The notes beneath the pieces were generated by a model. The model was not told the DNA's origin and made no database searches. It saw nothing but the letters and a program-made list of their open reading frames with translations. A stretch of 11,445 bases of DNA, taken from the NCBI GenBank assembly GCA_910587145.1, contig CAJUMH010000002.1, forward strand, positions 1 to 11,445. Direction: 5' to 3'. Source of the stretch: an uncultured Ruthenibacterium sp. (GTDB lineage Bacteria; Bacillota; Clostridia; Oscillospirales; Ruminococcaceae). Numbering within the stretch: position 1 is the first letter of the stretch; every line of letters begins with the position of its first letter. The position numbers and the translations under genes are program-made. Shown here piece after piece: positions 5,545-11,445 of the stretch.

Positions 5545-6372
5545 ATGGAGCTTGATACCCCTGCGCAGGTTGCGGAAAAATACGCCGCGGCGGGGCGCAT
5601 TAAAACAAACGCGCCGCTTTTGCGGCAGCTGCTGCTGGCGCTGCTGGCCGGCTTTTTTATTGCCATGGGCGGCGCGGCAACGAATACGGCGGCGCACACC
5701 ATCGAAAACGTGGGAATGGCGCGCGTTGTGTGCGGGCTGCTGTTTCCCTTCGGCCTCGCGATGGTAATCCTGACGGGCGCGGAGCTGTTTACGGGCAATA
5801 CGCTGCTCGTTATTTCGGTATTGGAGCGCCGGACGACTGCGCGCGCGGTGCTGCGCAGCTGGGTTATTGTCTACCTTGGCAACGCGGCGGGAGCAGTGCT
5901 CACGGCCGCGGGCTGTGCGTTTGGCGGACAGCTGCAATATTCGGGCGGGCAGCTGGCGGTGTTCACCATGCGGCTTGCCGCGGGCAAATGCGCGCTTCCC
6001 GCGGGGAATGCTGTCGTTTTGGGTTTTCTGTGCAATCTGCTCGTAACGGCAGGCGTGCTGATGTCGCTGTCTGCCAAAAGCCTCACGGGCCGCGTGCTGG
6101 GGGCCTATCTGCCGGTGGCGTTTTTTGTGATCTGCGGCTTCGAGCACAGCATTGCGAATCTGTACTATATTCCGGCCGGCCTGTTCGCAAAAACCGTTCC
6201 CGCCTACGCGGCGCTGGCCGCCGGGGAGGGCCTTACACTTTCCGCCCTGACATGGACGAATTTTCTGTGCAAAAACCTTCTTCCCGTAACGGCGGGCAAC
6301 ATTTTGGGCGGCGTGACAATGGGCGCGCTGTTCTGGTACTGCCATGGCGCAAAAAAGGGCGGCCGTCCGTAA
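5545..6372 (+). CDS. formate/nitrite transporter (FNT) family channel
   Basis: This 275-residue membrane protein has about six membrane segments. The FNT signatures are clear: FGLAMVILTGAELFTGNT (69-86, first half-repeat and omega loop), GFEHSIANLYYIP (198-210, with the central pore histidine H201), and LPVTAGNILGG (246-256). K148 lies 53 residues before H201, the same spacing as the lysine-histidine pair of FocA. FNT pentamers move small monovalent anions such as formate, nitrite, hydrosulfide or lactate. The substrate cannot be fixed from sequence, although formate fits a fermenting anaerobe. The ATG at 5545 follows a weak AGGGTGG site by four bases. The gene is transcribed divergently from the hemerythrin gene and convergent with the arginine cluster, with a long hairpin terminator in between. 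Confidence 0.92.
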   Translation: MELDTPAQVAEKYAAAGRIKTNAPLLRQLLLALLAGFFIAMGGAATNTAAHTIENVGMARVVCGLLFPFGLAMVILTGAELFTGNTLLVISVLERRTTARAVLRSWVIVYLGNAAGAVLTAAGCAFGGQLQYSGGQLAVFTMRLAAGKCALPAGNAVVLGFLCNLLVTAGVLMSLSAKSLTGRVLGAYLPVAFFVICGFEHSIANLYYIPAGLFAKTVPAYAALAAGEGLTLSALTWTNFLCKNLLPVTAGNILGGVTMGALFWYCHGAKKGGRP

Positions 6373-6522
6373 AAGCCCGTAAACGGGAGAACGCAGGCTT
6401 TGGCGCAGGCGATTTTTTGCAAAGGCGTGCCGAAACCTTTTGGCGATGTTGTGCCGATACCACCTGCACGGTTGCCGCCTGCGCGGCTGCCGTTTGTGCC
6501 GCCTGCGCAGGGCAACGATCGC

Positions 6523-6588
6523 AAAACATAACGCTCGGCGCCCCTTTTGGCCAAAAACTGCCGGAAGGGGCGCCGAGCGTTATGTTTT
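6523..6588. terminator. bidirectional long hairpin terminator
   Basis: A perfect 24-bp inverted repeat (6523-6546 with 6565-6588, containing AACGCTCGGCGCCCCTT) is extended inward by five more pairs, two of them G-T wobbles. It leaves an eight-base loop. Both strands leave the stem through a T-run (ATGTTTTT on plus, ATGTTTTG on minus). It lies between the convergent FNT and DDAH genes and should stop transcripts from both sides. The preceding 6373-6522 holds no gene. Confidence 0.8.
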
Positions 6589-6640
6589 TATGCGGTGTTT
6601 TTGCGCCTTTTCAAAAGGCTTTTTAAGGCAGGCGCCTTTT

Positions 6641-7411
6641 TCAGAACCGCAGCGACAGGCAGCTTAAACCGCCGTCGATCTTTTTGTATTCGGAGGTATC
6701 GCAAACGAGCGTCTCATAGCCGGCCTCCTGTATGGCGGCCAGCACCTTGGGATAGCCCGCGGGCACGATCACCTTGCCGTTTACCCAGATGCAGTTTGCG
6801 GCATAGGGCTCATCGGTGGGCACCTCAATTTTGGTATAGCTCTCAAACGCGGGTTTTGTCAAAAATTCGCCCGCGGCCAGTAGCACGCCGTTTTCCAGGT
6901 AGACGACGCCGGTTTTCAGGTGCAGCACTTCGGTGAGCGGCACGCCCACCACCTTGCAGCCGAACGGCTCCAAAATTGCGGCAAACTGGCGCACGCCCTC
7001 TTCGTTGGTGCGGTCGGAGAGGCCCACATAAAAAATATCGCCGCACATCATCACGTCGCCGCCCTCAATCGTGCCGGGCGCCTGGATATGAAAGATCTTT
7101 TCTGCGGGATAAAATTTGGCCACGGCCTTTTCCACGGCGGCCGTTTCGCCCTTGCGCGTGGGCGCGCCGGGGTTGGTGATGATGGCGCAGTGCCTTGTGA
7201 GCACGGCGGTGTCCTCCACAAAGCAGCTGTCCGGGTAGGCCTCGTCCGGCGGCAAAACCGTTACATCCACGCCGCATTTTTCAAGCGTTTCAATGTAGGC
7301 CCTGTGCTGTTCAAGCGCCTTTTCATAAATCGGGATCCCCAGCTCGGGATGATCGGTGATGCCGTGGATCATGGCGGCGCAGGGCGTTTTTACAATGACA
7401 TGCTGAAACAT
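6641..7411 (-). CDS. ddaH: dimethylarginine dimethylaminohydrolase (DDAH)
   Basis: This 256-residue protein matches the DDAH family of the guanidino-group-modifying enzymes. It hydrolyses N-omega-methylated arginines to citrulline plus methylamine or dimethylamine. Active-site positions known from Pseudomonas aeruginosa DDAH all have counterparts: D61, F64, E66 and D67 in PDSCFVEDT; R86 in TRKGE; E116 in GTIEGGD; R134 in LSDRTNEEG; H164 in LHLKTG; and nucleophile C251 in KIDGGLSCLSLRF. Arginine deiminases are much longer (about 400 residues), which argues for DDAH, but a small guanidine hydrolase acting on arginine itself cannot be excluded. The enzyme should be cytoplasmic. The start ATG lies one base after the argG stop, with its ribosome site GGGAGGGAG inside argG, so the two are translationally coupled. 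DDAH makes citrulline, the substrate of ArgG. Confidence 0.9.
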   Translation of the reverse strand: MFQHVIVKTPCAAMIHGITDHPELGIPIYEKALEQHRAYIETLEKCGVDVTVLPPDEAYPDSCFVEDTAVLTRHCAIITNPGAPTRKGETAAVEKAVAKFYPAEKIFHIQAPGTIEGGDVMMCGDIFYVGLSDRTNEEGVRQFAAILEPFGCKVVGVPLTEVLHLKTGVVYLENGVLLAAGEFLTKPAFESYTKIEVPTDEPYAANCIWVNGKVIVPAGYPKVLAAIQEAGYETLVCDTSEYKKIDGGLSCLSLRF

Positions 7412-7412
7412 T

Positions 7413-8657
7413 TTACTGCTCCCTCCCGTTCAGTTTCTCGTTCAGGCGCGCGCGCACCGTCAGCGGCAGGCCGAACAGATGGATAAAGCCGGCGGAATCC
7501 GCCTGGTCATAAACAGAATCTTCGCCGAAGGTCGCCAGTTCCTCGCTGTACAGGCTGTAGGGGGATACGGTGCCCGCGGGAATGATGTTGCCCTTGTACA
7601 GCTTCAGCTTTACATCACCTGTCACGGTTTGCTGCGTGCTTTCCACAAAGGCCGAAAGCGCCTCGCGCAGCGGGGTATACCACTGGCCGTTGTATACAAG
7701 ATCGGCAAATTTCTGCGCCACCAGCGCTTTGTAGTGCGCGGTCTCCTTATCCAGACAAAGCATTTCCAGCTGCTCGTGCGCAAAATACAAAATCGTGCCG
7801 CCCGGTGTTTCGTATACGCCGCGGCTCTTCATGCCCACAAGGCGGTTTTCTACAATATCAATGATGCCCACGCCGTTGGCGCCGCCGATGGCGTTCAGCT
7901 GCTTTAAAAGCTCGCTGGCCTTCATCTCCTTGCCGTTCAGCGCGGTGGGCCGGCCCTTTTCAAAGTGGATCGTCACATAGCTGGGCGTATCGGGCGCCTG
8001 CTCGGGGCAGACGCCCAGCTCCAAAAAGCCGGGCTTCGCGTAATCCGGCTCGTTTGCGGGATCCTCCAGATCCAGCCCCTCGTGCGAAAGATGCCACAGG
8101 TTTTTGTCCTTGGAATAGTTTGTCTCGCGGCTGATCTTCAGCGGCACATGATGCGCCTCGGCGTATTCGATCTCCTCCTCGCGGCTTTTGATGTTCCACT
8201 CGCGCCACGGGGCGATGATGCCCATCTCCGGCGCAAACGCGCGGATGGCCAGTTCGAAGCGCACCTGATCGTTGCCCTTGCCGGTGCAGCCGTGGCAGAT
8301 GGCATCCGCGCCTTCCTTTTTGGCAATTTCCACAAGCCTTTTTGCAATGGGGGGCCGGGCAAAGCTGGTGCCCAGCAGATAGGTTCCCTCATATTTTGCC
8401 CCTGCCTGCACGGTGGGGATGATGTAATCGTCCACAAATTCATCCACCAGATCCATCACATACAGCTTGCTTGCGCCCGTGGCGAGGGCCTTGGCCTCCA
8501 GCCCCTCCAGCTCACCGCCGCCCTGGCCCACGTCGCCTGCGGCCGCAATCACCTCGCAGCCGTAGTTTTCCTTCAGCCACGGAATGATGATTGATGTATC
8601 CAGCCCGCCCGAATAGGCAAGAACCACTTTTTTGTACTGCTTTTTCTGATTTTCCAT
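7413..8657 (-). CDS. argG: argininosuccinate synthase
   Basis: This 414-residue, full-length enzyme joins citrulline and aspartate with ATP to give argininosuccinate, AMP and pyrophosphate, the penultimate step of arginine synthesis. The ATP pyrophosphatase loop AYSGGLDTS is at 14-22, and the GCTGKGNDQVRFE citrulline/ATP region is at 123-135. Further typical stretches are GTSFARP, APWREW, NLWHLSHEG and the C-terminal GNIIPAG...YSLY segment. The start MENQKKQYKK fits the family, with AGGGG nine bases upstream. ArgG is usually next to argH; here argH is absent and a DDAH gene follows directly, while an amino acid ABC transporter precedes by 102 bases. No clear promoter or strong terminator is visible in that gap, so co-transcription with the transporter is likely but unproven. 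Confidence 0.97.
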   Translation of the reverse strand: MENQKKQYKKVVLAYSGGLDTSIIIPWLKENYGCEVIAAAGDVGQGGGELEGLEAKALATGASKLYVMDLVDEFVDDYIIPTVQAGAKYEGTYLLGTSFARPPIAKRLVEIAKKEGADAICHGCTGKGNDQVRFELAIRAFAPEMGIIAPWREWNIKSREEEIEYAEAHHVPLKISRETNYSKDKNLWHLSHEGLDLEDPANEPDYAKPGFLELGVCPEQAPDTPSYVTIHFEKGRPTALNGKEMKASELLKQLNAIGGANGVGIIDIVENRLVGMKSRGVYETPGGTILYFAHEQLEMLCLDKETAHYKALVAQKFADLVYNGQWYTPLREALSAFVESTQQTVTGDVKLKLYKGNIIPAGTVSPYSLYSEELATFGEDSVYDQADSAGFIHLFGLPLTVRARLNEKLNGREQ

Positions 8658-8759
8658 TTGATATCGCCCCTGCTTTCAGTTTTGATCATGTTTGTGTTTT
8701 TTGCTTTGCTGCGGATCAATTACCGGGGATCCCGGCAAACGGGAGAGTTTAAACGACGG

Positions 8760-9482
8760 CTATAGCACCTTGGAAAGAAAGCTTTGCAGCCGCGGATTCT
8801 GCGGGCTTGCAAACAGCTCCTGCGGGGTATTCTGCTCCATGATGCAGCCGTCGTCCATAAACAGCACGCGGGTGGATACCTCGCGCGCAAAACCCATTTC
8901 GTGTGTGACGATTACCATCGTCATCCCCTCGTGCGCCAGCTCGCGGATCAGATCCAGCACCTCGCCCACCATCTCGGGGTCGAGGGCACTGGTGGGCTCG
9001 TCGAACAGCATCACGTCCGGCTCCATCGCCAGCGCGCGCACAATGGCGATGCGCTGCTTCTGCCCGCCGGAAAGGCGGCTGGGGTATTCCTCCGCCTTGT
9101 CGGCAAGGCCAATGCGCTCCAAAAGGTGCGCGGCCTTTTCATCGGCCTCATCCTGTGTCTGCAGCTTCAGATGAACGGGCGCGAGCGTGATGTTCTGCCG
9201 CACCGTCAAATGCGGGAACAGATTGAAATGCTGAAACACCATCCCCATGCGGCGGCGGATGCGGTCGACATCACAATCCGGCGCGGTGATGTTGCTGCCC
9301 TCAAACCAGATCTCGCCGCCGGTGGGCTCCTCCAAAAGGTTCAGACAGCGCAAAAATGTGCTTTTGCCGCTGCCGGAGGGGCCGATGATGGCCACCTTTT
9401 CGCCCTTTTCGATGGTTTCGGTAACGCCCTTGAGCACGAGCGTGCCCTCGAAGGCTTTTTGCAGATTTTTAACCTCGATCAC
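8760..9482 (-). CDS. polar amino acid ABC transporter ATP-binding protein
   Basis: This 240-residue ATPase is of the GlnQ/HisP type. It has Walker A GPSGSGKST (34-42), Q-loop FQHFNLFPH (Q84), signature LSGGQKQR (137-144), Walker B VMLFDEP (157-163) and H-loop THEMGFA (H194), in the standard order. It powers the permease encoded just upstream. The frame is open to a TTG at 9491, but that codon sits one base from GGAGG. The GTG at 9482, ten bases beyond GGAGG and giving the family-typical start M-I-E-V-K-N-L, is preferred. With this start it overlaps the permease gene by 14 bases. It is the third gene of the proposed five-gene cluster. Confidence 0.93.
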   Translation of the reverse strand: MIEVKNLQKAFEGTLVLKGVTETIEKGEKVAIIGPSGSGKSTFLRCLNLLEEPTGGEIWFEGSNITAPDCDVDRIRRRMGMVFQHFNLFPHLTVRQNITLAPVHLKLQTQDEADEKAAHLLERIGLADKAEEYPSRLSGGQKQRIAIVRALAMEPDVMLFDEPTSALDPEMVGEVLDLIRELAHEGMTMVIVTHEMGFAREVSTRVLFMDDGCIMEQNTPQELFASPQNPRLQSFLSKVL

Positions 9483-10164
9483 TTTGCGCAAGCCTCCGTT
9501 CCATCTTTTTCTGGATCGCCGTCATGCCCATGACCAGCAGCAGGTAGATTGCCGCTGCAACAAACAGCGGTGTGCTGAGAAACGAAATGCCGCGGATGGA
9601 ATCCGATACCTTTGTCAGATCGCGTACCGCAATGTAGCCCGCTACGCTTGTTTCCTTCAGCAGCGCAATGAACTCGTTGAACAGAGAGGGGAGAATATTC
9701 TTGATCGCCTGCGGCAAAACGATAAGCCGCATTGTCGCGGCCTGAGAAAGGCCGAGGCTGCGCCCGGCTTCCATCTGGCCGGGATCAATGGAGGAAATGC
9801 CGGCGCGGATCACCTCGGAGACATAGGCGCCCGAGTTGATGCCGAACGCGAACACGCACGCCTCGAAGCCCCCGCTGAATAAAATGGTAAAGCAGATGAG
9901 CAGCTGCACAATGATCGGCGTGCCGCGAATGACAGTGGTATATACATTGCAGAATCTGTCTGCAATGCGCCAGCCCAGGCTCTTTTTTCTGCCTGCCGCC
10001 GTATAGTGCACCAGCGCCACCATCACGCCGATGCATACGCCGATGATGCAGGCCAGCGCCGCCAGTATCAAAGTAGTGCCAAGCCCCTCCAGATACAGTA
10101 CCCAGCGATCTTTATAAAGCGTTGCCAGATACAGATCCTGCAAGATTCTTTCCAAGCCTTCCAC
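9469..10164 (-). CDS. polar amino acid ABC transporter permease
   Basis: This 231-residue permease is of the HisM/GlnP type. An N-terminal helix region is followed by about five membrane segments (TTLILAALACIIGVCIGVMV near 30-50; GTPIIVQLLICFTILF near 81-96; and later ones around 175-215). The cytoplasmic coupling loop is plain: MEAGRSLGLSQ... through IVLPQAI at 131-154, which contacts the ATPase. The GTG at 10164 is chosen because AGGAGG lies ten bases before it. The frame is open further to 10266, but that extension runs through a GC-rich hairpin and has no hydrophobic start. Only one permease gene is present, so the transporter probably works with a homodimer of this subunit. Confidence 0.92.
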   Translation of the reverse strand: MEGLERILQDLYLATLYKDRWVLYLEGLGTTLILAALACIIGVCIGVMVALVHYTAAGRKKSLGWRIADRFCNVYTTVIRGTPIIVQLLICFTILFSGGFEACVFAFGINSGAYVSEVIRAGISSIDPGQMEAGRSLGLSQAATMRLIVLPQAIKNILPSLFNEFIALLKETSVAGYIAVRDLTKVSDSIRGISFLSTPLFVAAAIYLLLVMGMTAIQKKMERRLAQSDRG

Positions 10165-10203
10165 GAAGAGAAGCCCTCCTTTTTTTGCCACCGCAATGCC
10201 GCA

Positions 10204-10254
10204 GGGGCTGCGCCAAAGGCGCCCGCACTCCGGCGCGGCGCCCCCGGCAGCCCC
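10204..10254 (-). promoter_or_regulatory. GC-rich intercistronic stem-loop between binding protein and permease
   Basis: GGGGCTGC (10204-10211) pairs with GCAGCCCC (10247-10254), and the 35 bases between are themselves able to fold through GGCGCC repeats. In the direction of the operon (minus) no T-run follows, so it is not a simple terminator. Such structures after a binding-protein gene often protect the upstream message and help make more binding protein than permease. On the plus strand CCCCTTTTTC follows, but no plus-strand gene ends here. Confidence 0.5.
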
Positions 10255-10303
10255 TTTTTCGCCCATTCAGGCGGGCCGCCCGCCGTTTGGCGTGTTTTCG
10301 GTT

Positions 10304-11101
10304 TTATTCGGCGTTCTGCAGGTTTTTGCAGATCTCTTTGTGCTTTTCCTTCAGCTCGTCGATTGTGCCGTCGGCAAGGGCCTGCTCCAGCACCTCGTTT
10401 ACAACCTTGAGAAAATCCTCGTTGCCTTTGGCAATGCCCAGCGCATAGCCCTCGTCGGTAAGCAGCTCGGGCACGGCGTCCAGCTTGTTGGGATTCGCCG
10501 CAACCAGTGTATCCACGGTGATCTTGTCCAGTACGGCGGCGTCGGCCTTGCCGCTCATAATGGCGGTCGCGCACTCTACGGCGTTCTTGAAGGACATCAC
10601 TTCAAGCCCAAGCTCTTCTTCCGCGTAAATATGGCCCGTAGTGGACTCCTGTACCGTTACCACCTTGCCCGTAAGATCGTCCACGCCGGCAATGCTGCTG
10701 CCCTTGGGGATCATCAGGCACTGACCGTCGGAATGGTACTGTACCGAGAAATCAATCTGCGACGCGCGATCCGGACTGGAGGACATTGCCGCCGCGACCA
10801 GCTGGCCCTTGCCGCCCTTCAAAGAATCGATCAGCAGGTTAAAATCCATATCCAGCACCTCAAGCTCTACGCCGAGCTTGTCGGCCACCAGCTGCGCAAG
10901 ATCAATATCCACGCCCGCGGGGTTCCCGTTTTCATCGATGTACTCATACGGGGGAAAACCCGTCGCGGTCATCATCGTCAGCACGCCGGTCTGTTCAATC
11001 TGCTTCATTGCCGTGCCCTGTTTGCTGCAGCCTGTCATGCATGCGGCCAGCACCAAAAGTGCCGCCAAAACTGCAAAAACCCTTTTCCCGGTTTTCATCA
11101 C
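10304..11101 (-). CDS. amino acid ABC transporter substrate-binding lipoprotein
   Basis: This 265-residue extracellular binding protein belongs to family 3 (HisJ/GlnH type). The N-terminus has basic residues, a hydrophobic stretch and two possible lipobox cysteines, C21 (LAAC) and C25 (MTGC), for anchoring in the outer face of the membrane. Typical stretches are GFPPYEYIDENGNPAGVDIDLA (about 48-69), SSPDRASQIDFSVQY (108-122, with R112 expected to hold the ligand carboxylate), and ADAAVLDKIT (D192, expected amino-group contact). The ligand cannot be read reliably; the cluster suggests arginine, citrulline or a methylarginine. GTG at 11101 is nine bases beyond GGAGG, and ATG at 11098 is equally possible. 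It is the first gene of the cluster, behind a consensus promoter. Confidence 0.93.
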   Translation of the reverse strand: MMKTGKRVFAVLAALLVLAACMTGCSKQGTAMKQIEQTGVLTMMTATGFPPYEYIDENGNPAGVDIDLAQLVADKLGVELEVLDMDFNLLIDSLKGGKGQLVAAAMSSSPDRASQIDFSVQYHSDGQCLMIPKGSSIAGVDDLTGKVVTVQESTTGHIYAEEELGLEVMSFKNAVECATAIMSGKADAAVLDKITVDTLVAANPNKLDAVPELLTDEGYALGIAKGNEDFLKVVNEVLEQALADGTIDELKEKHKEICKNLQNAE

Positions 11102-11154
11102 TTTCCATTTCCTCCATTCACTGTGCGGAGCGCCCGGCTCCTTCTTTGTCTATT

Positions 11155-11183
11155 ATTATAAATGCATATTCTTGCATTGTCAA
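11155..11183 (-). promoter_or_regulatory. consensus sigma-A promoter of the transporter-argG-ddaH cluster
   Basis: On the minus strand a perfect TTGACA (11183-11178) is followed by 17 bases and a perfect TATAAT (11160-11155). The -10 box is about 54 bases upstream of the lipoprotein start. A promoter this strong normally needs a repressor, which fits the overlapping palindromic sites. Confidence 0.85.
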
Positions 11184-11199
11184 TGAATATTTACGCGAA
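11161..11199 (-). promoter_or_regulatory. putative tandem ARG boxes (ArgR/AhrC operator)
   Basis: Two 18-base sites lie exactly 3 bases apart on the minus strand: TTCGCGTAAATATTCATT (11199-11182) and AATGCAAGAATATGCATT (11178-11161). Against the ARG-box consensus WNTGAATWWWWATTCANW they match about 15 and 14 of 18 positions by my count. Pairs of ARG boxes 3 bp apart are the known layout of ArgR operators. One overlaps the -35 box and the other fills the spacer, a classical repression position. The second is also a perfect AATGCA-N6-TGCATT palindrome and could belong to another regulator. Confidence 0.45.
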
Positions 11200-11445
11200 C
11201 GGGATTTTTTCTTGTTTTGTACGGTATTTTGTGGAACAGCCCCGCTTTTTTGTGCAGAATATCCACCGAAAATAACTCTTTAGGGCCGCGGCCGCCTGCC
11301 CGCGCGCCGTTTGCCCCGTCTGCGCGGCTTTTCCAATGCCTGTATGGCCTGTATGCGCGCTACCGAATGCATCTATGCGGGCTTTGGAACGCCCGTATCC
11401 ACGGGCCCCGCCCGCACACAGGCCCCCGCATGGCCGATGCACGGC
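11200..11445. other. no supported gene at the right edge
   Basis: The only long frame here (minus, 11442-11191) has a composition unlike a protein and runs through the operator region. The sequence goes from T-rich to GC-rich with short repeats (GCCTGTATG GCCTGTATG-like units near 11337-11355) and a small CCCGT/ACGGG hairpin near 11391-11404. I recognise nothing else. Confidence 0.5.

Noticed and set aside
4698..5555. 285-codon plus-strand open frame
   Set aside because: It is antisense to the hemerythrin-REC gene, whose ligands and motifs are unmistakable, and its protein has no recognisable pattern.
5446..6345. 299-codon minus-strand open frame
   Set aside because: It is a shadow of the FNT gene in GC-rich DNA. 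It is rich in basic residues and glutamine with no domain.
6373..6522. Small gene with cysteine/arginine repeats downstream of the channel gene
   Set aside because: The apparent peptide repeats arise from GCCGCCTGCGC-type DNA repeats. There is no ribosome site, and the frame runs into the terminator hairpin.
8658..8759. Leader peptide, riboswitch or separate promoter before argG
   Set aside because: The 102-base gap has only a weak 5-bp CCGGG/CCCGG stem, no good hexamer pair, and a chance short frame overlapping argG. It is too short for a known arginine-type riboswitch.
10196..11161. 321-codon plus-strand open frame
   Set aside because: It is antisense to the binding lipoprotein gene and has no ribosome site or family resemblance.
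11191..11442. 83-codon minus-strand open frame at the right edge
   Set aside because: Its composition is unlike a protein and it ends inside the operator/promoter region of the transporter cluster.

Overview
The window looks like chromosome of a GC-rich anaerobic member of the Clostridia, probably Oscillospiraceae-like. This is inferred from GC-rich coding sequence, strong GGAGG ribosome sites, intrinsic terminators, a Tn1549-type conjugation module, and Firmicutes-like ABC, hemerythrin and FNT genes. No rRNA or tRNA fixes the taxon.

Region A (1-690) is visibly AT-rich. It holds a possible IS21-type terminus at the left edge and a GNAT acetyltransferase on the minus strand. Region B (about 690-3704, plus strand) is a decayed fragment of an integrative conjugative element. 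In order it contains the 3' end of a virD4/traG coupling-protein gene, a Maff2/VirB2-like small membrane protein, a VirB6/TrbL-like membrane protein, a YefM/RelE-type toxin-antitoxin pair with its own promoter and terminator, a PrgI-like gene whose expected start codon is ACG, and a frameshifted 5' fragment of virB4. Both outer genes are truncated, so the element cannot transfer by itself. Only the toxin-antitoxin pair looks fully intact and independently expressed.

Region C (3705-6640) holds a hemerythrin-REC signalling protein (minus) and a divergently transcribed formate/nitrite-type channel (plus), which share a 160-bp intergenic region with a promoter for each. Downstream of the hemerythrin gene lie a long hairpin terminator and a degenerate 30-bp repeat. 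A very long bidirectional hairpin ends the channel gene.

Region D (6641-11200, minus strand) reads as one five-gene cluster: polar amino acid ABC transporter (binding lipoprotein, permease, ATPase), then argG, then a dimethylarginine dimethylaminohydrolase (DDAH) that starts one base after argG ends. A consensus promoter (TTGACA-N17-TATAAT) precedes the lipoprotein gene. Two 18-bp ARG-box-like sites, 3 bp apart, overlap it. I infer an arginine-repressed salvage route: import a methylated arginine or related amino acid, hydrolyse it to citrulline with DDAH, and feed citrulline through ArgG towards arginine. The final enzyme, ArgH, is not in the window. This is the most interesting proposal here. 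The last 245 bases hold no gene I can support.
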